Positions 16,311 through 24,924 of a DNA stretch of 64,000 bases are shown here, piece after piece. The notes below the pieces were generated by a model that worked only from the letters and a program-made list of their open reading frames with translations, searched no databases and had not been told where the DNA came from. This DNA comes from Chitinophaga sp. Ak27 (GTDB taxonomy: Bacteria > Bacteroidota > Bacteroidia > Chitinophagales > Chitinophagaceae), in the NCBI RefSeq assembly GCF_012726295.1, contig NZ_JABAOB010000004.1, forward strand, positions 1 to 64,000, written 5' to 3'. The stretch's first letter is position 1, and the number at the start of each line of letters is the position of its first letter. The translations under genes and the position numbers were made by a program.

Positions 16311-16366
16311 AGATCTTGTCAGTCGCCATGCCGAAGTATAACTTCGATTTGGCGACTGATCTTTTA
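16311..16366 (+). terminator. Terminator after the Oar-like receptor
   Basis: AGATC..TCAGTCGCCA pairs with TGGCGACTGATCT across a spacer that itself forms CGAAGT/ACTTCG, followed by TTTT. It lies 15 bases after the receptor stop. Confidence 0.8.
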
Positions 16367-16522
16367 TACTACTCCCTTGTTATTAGGGAGTGCATTGCTT
16401 TGTTTCTCAGCAAATCAGGTAGCGCCACTACCGGCACGGTATCTGAAAAAGGTAGGGGAAGGAGAGGGATAAGCCGTATCAAAAGCGTGTTTAGTGTATA
16501 GATACGCTATGATAATAGTCTT

Positions 16523-16984
16523 TTATCCTTTCTTTTTATCCAGGAAAAACTGAATTTCAGGGGCTGTCAATTTACTCTTTTCCAGCGCAATAAGGAAGCG
16601 GGTAGGATGATCCACTATGAGCAGGATATCTTTCCGGGTGATGTCTATTCGTTTAATCCAATCCCAGCTTTTGGTTTCGATGGTATTACTATCGATATGT
16701 CTTATAATAATACCTTGCTCATTAAATTCAATATTGGCATCTAAATGGGCTTTCCGAACCATCATCTGGGTACTGAAGTGATAAACTGGGACCAAAATAA
16801 CCAGCGCGAAAATGATAAAATAAATGAGTGCAGAAAGGAGCATACCAGCATTTTCCAGGGGAAGCGCATAGCCCAGCATCAGCATGCCCAATAGGTACAT
16901 CCAGATACTTTTCCTGAAAAAGAAGTACATTTTAGCACGGAGTACGGTGTTATAAGTTGTCTGTATTCTTTTAGTAATGACCAT
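16523..16984 (-). CDS. YcxB-like membrane protein, 153 aa
   Basis: Two adjoining transmembrane helices at about 28-45 (SIWMYLLGMLMLGYAL) and 52-70 (LIYFIIFALVILVPVYHF) are followed by a soluble C-terminal domain. That domain has the order of YcxB-like proteins: NIEFNEQGIIIRHIDSNT, then KSWDWIKRIDITRKDILLIV, then FLIALEKSKL. Members are widespread small membrane proteins of unknown function with a PH-like fold. The gene stands alone and is divergent from the sensor kinase at 17124 across about 140 bases. Confidence 0.65.
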   Translation of the reverse strand: MVITKRIQTTYNTVLRAKMYFFFRKSIWMYLLGMLMLGYALPLENAGMLLSALIYFIIFALVILVPVYHFSTQMMVRKAHLDANIEFNEQGIIIRHIDSNTIETKSWDWIKRIDITRKDILLIVDHPTRFLIALEKSKLTAPEIQFFLDKKKG

Positions 16985-17123
16985 GGGTTAGCTAACAAAT
17001 TGGTAGGATACAAATTTATGGCTTCTGATCCAATATATTTTATCTCAGATAACAACCTGCCTATCCCATTCCAAATAATATATTTAATTATTACCTTCAA
17101 CGTCTAAACGGAAATTTTTTTTC

Positions 17124-19052
17124 TTGATAGTGGAACTTACCATATTAACCCGAACCTGGCTAAACAAAGTGCCAGCCTTATTTTTTGTAGTCCTGATGGC
17201 GCTTTCCAGTCCCTGTCTGGCCCAGAATGAAACAGGTTTCACGGCGTACGGAGACGTACCGGTAAAAACACCCGATTCTCTTTTGCGGAGAATGCATCTG
17301 GCTACCGATATCAAAGCAAAAATAGCGGCGGTGCAGCCGCTGTTGGCCTTCCATGCAGCCCATGGCACTACGGACTCGGTGATCTTTTATGCGCAGCAGC
17401 TTATTGGCAGTCTTAATCAAAGCGACCTTCCATCTGCCGATAAACTACCCAGCCAGGTTTCCCTTTATCTTACGCTGGCCAACGCCTACAGTGAGGAAGG
17501 CCTATACGACGAAGCTTTACGTTTTTACCTTCAGGGTATCCCGATCGCAGAATCCCTCAACAACAAAATCGCCATCAATGACAACAAACTGGGCATAGCA
17601 AACGTATATGCCGCCCGAAAGGAATATGACAAAGCCATAGCGGCGTACCAGGACCTGCTGCGGAATACCGGCCGGGTTGAAAAACTGGAACATTTGGTGT
17701 ATGAGCGGCTGGGTATCGCTTTCCTGGAACAAAAGAACCTGCCCCAGGCGAAGTTGTATACTGAAAAAGCACTGGCTTATTTCCAGCAGCAACAAGAGGA
17801 AAAGAAGGCACTACAGGCGAAACTGACCCTCGGTATTATCGCAGAGTTCAGCCAGCAAACAGACGAGGCCTATGCCATTTACAATGAAGTGGAAAACAAG
17901 GCGCAGCAGCACCAGTTTTTTGACCTGTACATCAACGCCGGACAACGGATGGGCGATCTGCTCATTGCCCGCAAAGATTATGACAACGCCAAGGCCTTAT
18001 TGTCGCTGGTGTATGCCAACGCGCTCCAATGGAACGATCTCAAAGCACAGCTGCGAGTACTGAATAGCCTGCGTAACCTCCATGCGGTGACAGGCGATTA
18101 TAAAAACGCCTATGCACTCATGACCCAGTACCTGGGCATTTCCCAGGAAGTGTTGAACAGGCAGAATAAAAAAGAGATCAACGAACTCGAAATAAAATAC
18201 CAAACCGCCCAGAAGGAAAAAGAAATATTGAATAAGGAAAATGAGTTAAATCATCAGAAGACAGTAAAATATAGCCTGCTGATCGGGTTTCTCGTTATCC
18301 TGCTGCCCATCATAGGCTTGCTGTTTATGTATTACCAGAAATTGCAGGCGCAGAGCAAACTAAATGCTACGATGGAGGAAATGAACCGGCAGAAAATTGC
18401 GGCGCTGCTGAAAGATAAAGAACTTGAATTGCTGAAGGCCTCCATTACCGGCCAGGAAAAAGAACGGCAACGAATTGCGGGGGAGTTGCACGACAGCATT
18501 GGCGGTAACCTCGCCGCTATCAAACTCCAGCTCTCCAATCAAACTGCCGCGAATCGGTTGGATGCGCTCATCCGGCAGGTAGACGACACCTACCGCCAGG
18601 TACGTGATCTTTCCCATGACCTGGTGCCGCTGAAATTTGGTAACACCGGCTTCACCGAACTCATAACCGGCTATATCAGGCAATTCAACATGCCCGGCAA
18701 CGCCATTATCACCTTTCATGCGTTTCCCGGCGAAGAAATTGACCGGATCGGGACTACCCTGAAAGCGGAGGTTTATAAAATTATCCAGGAGCTCATCACC
18801 AACGCGCAGAAACACAGCCAGGCGTCGAAAGTAGAAATACAATTGACCCGGCTGGATGGTATGCTGAAGTTACTGTTTGAAGATGATGGGCAGGGATTTT
18901 CTGTGGAAACGGTGAAATATGGCATCGGATTTCAGAATATCCGGGAGCGTTTGAAACTATTCGACGGCGTATTTTCCATCGACTCTTTCCCATCGAAAGG
19001 CACCGTAATTGACATTGAAATACCTTTAAAACCGGAATGTTATGAAGCATAA
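17124..19052 (+). CDS. TPR-containing NarL-type sensor histidine kinase
   Basis: A 642-residue sensor. The TTG at 17124 or GTG at 17130 begins a signal peptide (WLNKVPALFFVVLMALSS, then CLAQ). Next are tetratricopeptide repeats in the periplasm (about 65-370, for example YLTLANAYSEEGLYDEALRF). A coiled region leads to one transmembrane helix at about 385-405 (YSLLIGFLVILLPIIGLLFM). HisKA_3 follows with the phospho-acceptor His about 456 in IAGELHDSIGGNLAAI, and HATPase_c with QELITNAQKHSQAS and FEDDGQGFSVE. This layout is frequent in Bacteroidota. The regulator gene overlaps its 3' end by 11 bases. The signal is unknown. Confidence 0.92.
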   Translation: MIVELTILTRTWLNKVPALFFVVLMALSSPCLAQNETGFTAYGDVPVKTPDSLLRRMHLATDIKAKIAAVQPLLAFHAAHGTTDSVIFYAQQLIGSLNQSDLPSADKLPSQVSLYLTLANAYSEEGLYDEALRFYLQGIPIAESLNNKIAINDNKLGIANVYAARKEYDKAIAAYQDLLRNTGRVEKLEHLVYERLGIAFLEQKNLPQAKLYTEKALAYFQQQQEEKKALQAKLTLGIIAEFSQQTDEAYAIYNEVENKAQQHQFFDLYINAGQRMGDLLIARKDYDNAKALLSLVYANALQWNDLKAQLRVLNSLRNLHAVTGDYKNAYALMTQYLGISQEVLNRQNKKEINELEIKYQTAQKEKEILNKENELNHQKTVKYSLLIGFLVILLPIIGLLFMYYQKLQAQSKLNATMEEMNRQKIAALLKDKELELLKASITGQEKERQRIAGELHDSIGGNLAAIKLQLSNQTAANRLDALIRQVDDTYRQVRDLSHDLVPLKFGNTGFTELITGYIRQFNMPGNAIITFHAFPGEEIDRIGTTLKAEVYKIIQELITNAQKHSQASKVEIQLTRLDGMLKLLFEDDGQGFSVETVKYGIGFQNIRERLKLFDGVFSIDSFPSKGTVIDIEIPLKPECYEA

Positions 19053-19683
19053 TATTATCCTGGCCGACGATCATAAATTGTTCCTGGAAGGCCTTATCAG
19101 GCTGATAACACAGGAAAAAGACCTCCATGTACCATATTATGCGCATAATGGCCAACTGGTCATCAACTATCTCGACCAGCATCCGGATGAGCAGGTCGAT
19201 CTCGTTATCACCGATATCAGTATGCCCGACATAGACGGCATTACATTGAATAACTATATCAAGGAAAAAAGACCGGAGATCAGCACGCTGGTGGTAAGTA
19301 TGCATACCGACAGTAATATCATCGATGCGCTTATCCAGAATAATGTCGACGGCTTTTTGTCGAAGAATGCGGATTCAGACGAATTGCTGGAAGCGGTCAA
19401 AACGATCCTCAAGGGCGGGAAATACTTTTCAGAGGCGGTGAAACAGGAGTATCTCAAGAGTGTTTTTAATAAGGGAAAAGAAACCCTTGAAATGCTCACT
19501 TCCCGCGAAAAGGATGTACTGAAGCTGATCGCGGAGGAATACACCACCCAGGAAATCGCAGACAAACTCTTTCTCAGCAAACATACGATTGAAAGCTACC
19601 GCAAAACCCTCATCCTGAAATTGAAGGTACGCAACCTGGCTGGCCTCACCAGGTATGCCGTCAAATTGGGCCTCCTGAGTTAA
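19042..19683 (+). CDS. NarL/LuxR-family response regulator
   Basis: 213 residues. The receiver domain begins HNIILADDHKLFLEGL, with phospho-acceptor Asp 58 in LVITDISMPDIDG and the usual Lys in VDGFLSKNADS. The C-terminal LuxR-type HTH (about 148-210) contains LTSREKDVLKLIAEEYTTQE and LFLSKHTIESYRKTL. It overlaps the kinase gene by 11 bases, so the pair is co-translated. It probably receives phosphate from that kinase. A G+C-rich hairpin follows its stop directly. Confidence 0.94.
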   Translation: MKHNIILADDHKLFLEGLIRLITQEKDLHVPYYAHNGQLVINYLDQHPDEQVDLVITDISMPDIDGITLNNYIKEKRPEISTLVVSMHTDSNIIDALIQNNVDGFLSKNADSDELLEAVKTILKGGKYFSEAVKQEYLKSVFNKGKETLEMLTSREKDVLKLIAEEYTTQEIADKLFLSKHTIESYRKTLILKLKVRNLAGLTRYAVKLGLLS

Positions 19684-19701
19684 CCCCCTGAAAACAGGGG
19701 G
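19684..19701 (+). terminator. Hairpin directly after the regulator gene
   Basis: CCCCCTG pairs perfectly with CAGGGGG around an AAAA loop, starting one base after the stop codon. No U-run follows, so termination is uncertain; it may stabilise the 3' end instead. Confidence 0.4.
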
Positions 19702-19800
19702 GTGAATTTCACTGAATACGATGTTGTGGTCGCCATCGTACGCTGCTACCTTTGTTGCATAATAAAACGAAACCATCTCGTCACGTAAAAATGCAACATT

Positions 19801-20226
19801 ATGATCTACGGAATAACATTAATCCTGCTAAGCATCATCGCCGTTCCTTCCCTGATTTTATCTAAAAAAACCAATGCAAAGGAGCTGTTGGAAAAAGTAG
19901 AACCCTACCAGGGGTGGATAGGGATTGTTTTCTGCTGCTGGGGTATATGGGGGCTTGTAATGGCCATTTTAAACCTGGGGTGGCTCACTTCAGCGCCTAT
20001 CTGGTGGATCACACTGACTGCAGGCAACCTGGTGGAAGCATGCCTTGGTTTCCTGCTCGGATTCCCGCTCATCAACAAGTTCTTCCTCTCCAACAACGAA
20101 AAAGCCCGCGAAAAGGCAGTGCGTATCCGGGCACAAGTTGCGCCGAAACAAGGTAGCCTGGGCATACTGGGCATCATCGTTGGTATATGGATGATCGTTG
20201 CATCCTTCCTCTTTACGATTGCCTAG
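19801..20226 (+). CDS. Unrecognised membrane protein, 141 aa
   Basis: Four hydrophobic segments at about 3-20 ([18 protein letters not shown]), 38-58 ([19 protein letters not shown]), 64-88 ([15 protein letters not shown]) and 120-139 ([20 protein letters not shown]) indicate four transmembrane helices with a charged loop ([17 protein letters not shown]) between the third and fourth. No signature of a transporter or enzyme is visible. The SIMPL-domain gene begins 31 bases after its stop, so the two may share a transcript. Confidence 0.7.
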   Translation: MIYGITLILLSIIAVPSLILSKKTNAKELLEKVEPYQGWIGIVFCCWGIWGLVMAILNLGWLTSAPIWWITLTAGNLVEACLGFLLGFPLINKFFLSNNEKAREKAVRIRAQVAPKQGSLGILGIIVGIWMIVASFLFTIA

Positions 20227-20257
20227 CATTATTCTTTCACCACTTAATCGTCAACCG

Positions 20258-20869
20258 ATGAAAAAGATGATACTGGCCGCCATCATATTGGTGTCGGCAC
20301 TACAGGGCCATGCCCAGGAACAACAAAACCATGCTATCCAGGTGGGTGGCGCCGCTAAAATAAACCGTGAAGTGGAAGCTTACCTGATCGATTTCGCCAT
20401 AGCACCGGAGTACGGAGACACGGAAGGCAAAAAATCTTTTGAAGACGTCAAAAAGGACTTTTTTGCAAAGGTAAAGGAAGTTGGTCTGAGTGAAAACCAG
20501 TTCAAAGAAGATAAGCTGGCATACCAGGCACTACAGCTTTTCAGGGAAGGTGGTTTATATACTTTCCAAACCCGTTCCCGCGATGAACTGCTGACGGCTG
20601 CCAGGCTGGCGAACGGCAACATTATCAATATCACCGCTACCCGGATAAAGTTCAAGCCGGTGGTGAAAGATGAAAAAGGCTACGAAACTGCATTCCTCGA
20701 CAGTAAGGAAAAAGCCGCCAAAATTGCAAAAGCAATCAATAAAAAGCTGGGACCTGTGCTCGCGGTTACGGATCTTACCCAACAAGAAACCACGGTGGCA
20801 GAAACTTATTACTTTAAGCCATTGGCAGAGCAATATATCTATTTGTCAGTCAGTTTCGCCATTGAATAG
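20258..20869 (+). CDS. Secreted SIMPL-domain (DUF541-like) protein
   Basis: ATG 20258 starts a signal peptide (MKKMILAAIILVSALQGHAQ); the frame is open 60 bases further upstream, overlapping the previous gene, but that would bury the signal. The mature 183 residues follow the SIMPL pattern. An opening strand IQVGGAAKINREVEAYLIDF is followed by FFAKVKEVGLSENQFKED, where such proteins pair powers of a variable in a repeated sandwich. Then come LLTAARLANGNIINITATRI, the helix KEKAAKIAKAINKKLG and the closing strand IYLSVSFAIE. SIMPL proteins are periplasmic; their role is poorly known. Confidence 0.75.
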   Translation: MKKMILAAIILVSALQGHAQEQQNHAIQVGGAAKINREVEAYLIDFAIAPEYGDTEGKKSFEDVKKDFFAKVKEVGLSENQFKEDKLAYQALQLFREGGLYTFQTRSRDELLTAARLANGNIINITATRIKFKPVVKDEKGYETAFLDSKEKAAKIAKAINKKLGPVLAVTDLTQQETTVAETYYFKPLAEQYIYLSVSFAIE

Positions 20870-20910
20870 CCGGCCTTCATTCATTTTTTTGACCCAGTAA
20901 GCTATCTTAT

Positions 20911-20951
20911 CTGCTGCCGATTTGGTAATACCCCCATCATTTCGGCAGCAG
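20911..20951. terminator. Hairpin between convergent genes
   Basis: CTGCTGCCGA (20911-20920) pairs with TCGGCAGCAG (20942-20951), the right arm lying in the last codons of the AsmA-like gene. The loop is 21 bases and there is no U-run, so a terminator role is only possible. Confidence 0.35.
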
Positions 20952-23018
20952 AAACCCAAACGTAAAACTTGCCTCAATACCCGATAGCAGTGACTTCAAC
21001 AGGTAAAACGACAATGCGCGTGTATGGTCAAACTTATAATCTATCGTACCCGTGCGACGGTCCACAGGCAGTGATTTATCCTTGTTCTTTGGGATGATGA
21101 CATGTTTGAGCATAAACGACGGGAATTTGGCTATTTTCTTTTGCTGTCCTTTAAGTTTATCCAACACCAGGTTGTGATATTCGCCCACCACCTTGCCACT
21201 GGCTTTTTCATCATTGAAACTGAATTGAAAGGCTAAATGATTCAATAGTCCGGATTCTACATGAAAATTACCAAGATTTTCGGCGGATGGGTTCAGGGTG
21301 GTCACATCTAAATTATCAATTGTCCCATTGACATTATAACTTTTACCAGCGGTAAACGGCAAAGAGATGGCCGTCTTAATAGTGCCTGAGCCCATGATGG
21401 AACCTTCCATATTCAGATCCATATGATCGGGGTCAGACGGGATAGGGTTATTGATAAGCGGAGCTACGGAAAGTTGCAGTCTTTCGAACCGCAGCAAACC
21501 TGTTTGCAGTTTGTCTTTGGGGAATTCTTCATACAACAGTGTTGACGCAGATACTTTGAAACGCTGAACACGGATATTACCCGGGATGCTTTTCAGGAAT
21601 GCAACTGGTAACGGTTTATACTGTGATAGACGAGGTAGCCTTCTGTCCCGGAAGATATAAAAGTTGCTTTCCTTGATCCATATTTGTTCAGCTACTAATT
21701 GCTGTTGAAGACATTTGTTGATATCCAGTTTGGTGATCGTTACACCGGAAATACTGGCATCAACAACATCTACCTGGTGCCCGGCTTTCCGCCCCATCTC
21801 CACCTTGTCGTATTGCGGAGTTACCTTCAGGGAAGCAGCCTGTAAGCTGCCTTCACGATCAACGTCCAGCTGCTTTATTTGAAGGTTTTGGCGAGCGCCC
21901 GGGATGGATGCCTGAATATCGGTTAGCGCGCAGGCAAGCGTTTTGAAACGAATACCCGGAAGACTATCTGTTATCCGGATATCCGGTTTATCTATTTCCA
22001 TATCGCCATGTAGCTTCAATTGGGCGCCTGTTGTGGTTTCGCAGGCAATGGCAGCGTGGCGCATCCTGAAGGAGTCTGTTTGTATAGCAGAGAGCATTTT
22101 TGTTAAGTCAATAAAAAGAGATGACGGCCGGCGGGTGGTAGTTTCACTATAGATATTCAAAACGGGATGGTTTAAAATTATTTTTTCAGCCACCAGTTTT
22201 TTATCAAACAGTTTCCGGATATCGACATTGTGAATGGAGATGTATGCAATGCCTGCCTTCACAAATAAAGGCTGGTTGTCGGTTTTCGGGAAAAAGTCGG
22301 CTTTGCTATATTGTGGTAGCAGTTGTAAGGAATCTATTTCCAGTAATCCCTGGCGGCTGTCTATCGTTACCTGTTTGACCATCAGGGTATGGTAGGCATT
22401 GGGTAGGGGATAGGTGATACCGGAGAGACTGCCTTTGATATCGCCGAAATGAAAATTGCCGGCGGCGAATGCGTCCTTAAGATGATGTATGTTTATGTCG
22501 TCTATACCCACATTCCCACTCAGCAGTAGCTGATGATCCTCGCGTACCTGGAAGGGACCTAACTGAAGATGGTTGATTGATATACTTTTGACGGGCGCCT
22601 GCGCCAACAGCTGTATGGGCGCCGTATCTTTTCTATTCATTAAGAACCGGTCCAGGTCTATTTCTCCATTATTTAAGTTTAAATGATTGATAGATAGTGT
22701 CCTTCGAAAGAGCATCTCCAGGAGATGAATGCCATTAAGTTCAATGCTTGAAAAATGCATGGCATGCTGGTGATGGCTGCTATCCGGCGTATACGCTATG
22801 GTAAGATTGCTCAGTGCAAGTGATGAAGTGAATAGGTTGCTTTTTATGGAGGAATAACTAATTTTTAGTTTAGGAGAAAGATGCTGAAGTTGCTCACTGA
22901 CGGTATGCTGAATGATTCGGTTTGCAACGATGTTGGCGGTAATCAGTATAACGAGTATGCCGATGCTACTGTAAATCAGCATTAACCATTTCCTTGGTAT
23001 GTTAGATAATCTGCCCAT
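20937..23018 (-). CDS. AsmA/DUF748-like envelope protein, 693 aa
   Basis: One N-terminal transmembrane helix (WLMLIYSSIGILVILITANI) is followed by a long periplasmic, beta-rich repeat region. Its start is typical of AsmA-like proteins: LKISYSSIKSNLFTSSLALS, LSNLTIAYTPDSS. Repeats such as SINHLQLGPFQVRED and ISIHNVDIRKLFDKKLV recur through the protein, which is how the bridge-like lipid-transfer groove of the AsmA superfamily is built. The C-terminal part has FHVESGLLNHLAFQFSF. Such proteins are thought to move lipids or affect outer-membrane assembly. It is convergent with the SIMPL gene and downstream of the phosphopantetheinyl transferase gene in the same direction, 128 bases apart. Confidence 0.7.
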   Translation of the reverse strand: MGRLSNIPRKWLMLIYSSIGILVILITANIVANRIIQHTVSEQLQHLSPKLKISYSSIKSNLFTSSLALSNLTIAYTPDSSHHQHAMHFSSIELNGIHLLEMLFRRTLSINHLNLNNGEIDLDRFLMNRKDTAPIQLLAQAPVKSISINHLQLGPFQVREDHQLLLSGNVGIDDINIHHLKDAFAAGNFHFGDIKGSLSGITYPLPNAYHTLMVKQVTIDSRQGLLEIDSLQLLPQYSKADFFPKTDNQPLFVKAGIAYISIHNVDIRKLFDKKLVAEKIILNHPVLNIYSETTTRRPSSLFIDLTKMLSAIQTDSFRMRHAAIACETTTGAQLKLHGDMEIDKPDIRITDSLPGIRFKTLACALTDIQASIPGARQNLQIKQLDVDREGSLQAASLKVTPQYDKVEMGRKAGHQVDVVDASISGVTITKLDINKCLQQQLVAEQIWIKESNFYIFRDRRLPRLSQYKPLPVAFLKSIPGNIRVQRFKVSASTLLYEEFPKDKLQTGLLRFERLQLSVAPLINNPIPSDPDHMDLNMEGSIMGSGTIKTAISLPFTAGKSYNVNGTIDNLDVTTLNPSAENLGNFHVESGLLNHLAFQFSFNDEKASGKVVGEYHNLVLDKLKGQQKKIAKFPSFMLKHVIIPKNKDKSLPVDRRTGTIDYKFDHTRALSFYLLKSLLSGIEASFTFGFLLPK

Positions 23019-23146
23019 CAGCCTGCCTGTATTATCTTGTTTCTTTATCTTTTACATCCGATTGTTGCTAATTGTTTGATGTGTATATTTTGATAATATG
23101 TTTGATATTTTAGATCAGGAGATAAGTGAAGATGGCTGGCGGGATC

Positions 23147-23806
23147 TTATGATATAAAGGATACTTTTTGGATAGTATATTGTTGATGATGCATATTGGT
23201 GGCTATGTGACAAATGTAATGCTCGAAATGACTGATAGGAGTAATATACCATGTTTGACCGTCGAGAAGGAAGGCTGGGCCATTAGTGACGTCGAGCGTG
23301 TCCAGGGAAGTAAAGATACCTCTTCCATCTGCTTTGAGAATAGCTTCTTTTATTGTCCAGTATTTATAAAATAGGGCCTCCCGGGGGGTAGATTGTTCAA
23401 TGTTAGTCCATTCTGCCGGTGAAAATTGACGTCGAAAGTCACTTATGGAAATAGGTGTACATCGTTCTAAATCTATGCCTATGCGCCCATTGCAATTAAT
23501 GGCGCAGACAACGATCTCGCTTGAGTGAGAGATGTTGAAATCCGGGGCATTGACGATGTAGGGCCGTCCATACTTCGTGTATACGATATCGTTGAGGGTG
23601 GCATTACAGTGATTTCCCTTCAAGGCATGCAAAAGAAGCAGTTTTCCCAGGAGATTTGCATGTGCGTCCTGCCATCGTCTGAACCTACTTATTTTTTCCC
23701 TGAAATGTGCAGGGATTTCCTGCAATAGTTGGGAAAAGCGCGCTGTCGGGAGCGGAGTATGGTAGGTGGTATAGTAAACTGCCGGAGATATTATCGGGTC
23801 AGGCAT
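23147..23806 (-). CDS. Sfp-type 4'-phosphopantetheinyl transferase
   Basis: 219 residues; transfers phosphopantetheine from CoA to the Ser of carrier domains. Signature motifs are in order: KYGRPYIVNAPDFNISHSSE (substrate and CoA-binding region), IGIDLERC (Mg2+-binding GIDLE), and YKYWTIKEAILKADGRG (WTxKEAxxKxxG). Length fits the Sfp group. It lies 10 bases after the GT9-like gene in a leftward operon, next to the large carrier-protein operon on the other strand, so it most likely activates the seven carrier domains and the free ACP encoded there. Confidence 0.93.
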   Translation of the reverse strand: MPDPIISPAVYYTTYHTPLPTARFSQLLQEIPAHFREKISRFRRWQDAHANLLGKLLLLHALKGNHCNATLNDIVYTKYGRPYIVNAPDFNISHSSEIVVCAINCNGRIGIDLERCTPISISDFRRQFSPAEWTNIEQSTPREALFYKYWTIKEAILKADGRGIFTSLDTLDVTNGPAFLLDGQTWYITPISHFEHYICHIATNMHHQQYTIQKVSFIS

Positions 23807-23816
23807 TGCCGGTAAG

Positions 23817-24695
23817 TTATCTGTTAGATGTTGATGGGCAGGTTAGCTGTCTCAGTAAAGCCGTTCTTACTTCATCTACGCTAATATTGCTCATACAGCG
23901 TTTGTCGTAAGGGCAGGGGTGGCCGAGGATAAGGTCCAGACAGGGTGAACAGCGTACCGCTTTATAGATATTTATATTGTTTTCGTGTCCCCATATAGTA
24001 GGTTGGGCAGGTCCCCATACTACTACACCGGGGGTGTCAAATGCATTAGTGGCATGCGAGTAAATAGAATTGACACCTGCAAAGCTGCGTGCATATTTAA
24101 TCAATCCGAATGTTTCCCGGATGGATGTCTTTCCCCGGAGATCGACTGCGTTTTTTACTGGCTTTTCGTCTTCCAGTCCTACCTGGAGAAAAGTATATTC
24201 CGGCATAGATGCAACCAGTTCGTTCCAGTTATGTATTTGCCATTCCTGGTTGGAGGTGGTTCTAGAGGTGATATGCATTACAATAGGGTTTTTGTAAGCA
24301 GCAATTCTTTTCTGCGCGTTTCGATCTTCTTCATCAGAAAGGTATATCTGTACTTTTTTGTCTGTTAGTGTTACATTGTATAGGTCTGCAATAATTTCTT
24401 TCACATTCTTATTGCAGAATAATGTTGGCTGCATTGCGCCATAAAAAGTGGTAAAAAAGTTCTCCTTGTTTTGATAGTATCTGATAAATGATATCGGGTT
24501 TTTCCAAAAGGAGACGGAGGTAATTCTATTGATGTAAGGATTGTTCTTTAAAATAAGCTGCATCTTTTTGTTAATGCAAAATACAACGATCCTTTTTTTA
24601 GGAGCTTTTTCTTTAATAGCTTTGAATACCGGGCTCGTTAATAATACGTCACCCAGTCCGCCAAACATAATTACACGGAGGGTTTTATTGTTCAT
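23817..24695 (-). CDS. GT9-like (heptosyltransferase-type) glycosyltransferase
   Basis: 292 residues with a GT-B layout. The start has IMFGGLGDVLLTSPVFKAIK, the glycine-rich loop of GT9 enzymes. The C-terminal half has FAGVNSIYSHATNAFDTP and GVVVWGPAQP, where GT9 enzymes place GxDSGxxHLAxAxxxP. It ends with a Cys-rich tail (CSPCLDLILGHPCPYDKRCM) seen in many GT9 members. The usual Asp of the donor motif is replaced here by Asn, so activity may differ. It sits between a small gene and the phosphopantetheinyl transferase gene in one operon (11-base overlap, 10-base gap). Possibly it glycosylates the product or an envelope component; the substrate is unknown. Confidence 0.8.
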   Translation of the reverse strand: MNNKTLRVIMFGGLGDVLLTSPVFKAIKEKAPKKRIVVFCINKKMQLILKNNPYINRITSVSFWKNPISFIRYYQNKENFFTTFYGAMQPTLFCNKNVKEIIADLYNVTLTDKKVQIYLSDEEDRNAQKRIAAYKNPIVMHITSRTTSNQEWQIHNWNELVASMPEYTFLQVGLEDEKPVKNAVDLRGKTSIRETFGLIKYARSFAGVNSIYSHATNAFDTPGVVVWGPAQPTIWGHENNINIYKAVRCSPCLDLILGHPCPYDKRCMSNISVDEVRTALLRQLTCPSTSNR

Positions 24696-24924
24696 GCTGC
24701 AGCGCTTGATGGATTGAATGATGATGAGGTATTTCTTCCAGTATCCATTCGAGTTGATTTAAGGCATATTCCCAGACCTTTTTTTCCTGGAAAAGGAAAT
24801 GGATTTTCCGTATGCTGATATCACCAACATATTGAGCCATTTCAATTTTAGCTTTTTCTTCTATTATAGAGAGGTTGCCTCTGATCTCTGCCATCCTTTG
24901 CCGGATGTCTGCTTCAGTTCTCAT
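24685..24924 (-). CDS. Unrecognised small helical protein, 79 aa
   Basis: First gene of the leftward operon; its last 11 bases overlap the start of the GT9-like gene. The sequence is helical and charged (RTEADIRQRMAEIRGNLSII, then VWEYALNQLEWILEEI), with no membrane segment or known motif. The close coupling suggests a link to the glycosyltransferase, perhaps as a partner protein. This is inference. Confidence 0.6.
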   Translation of the reverse strand: MRTEADIRQRMAEIRGNLSIIEEKAKIEMAQYVGDISIRKIHFLFQEKKVWEYALNQLEWILEEIPHHHSIHQALQHEQ

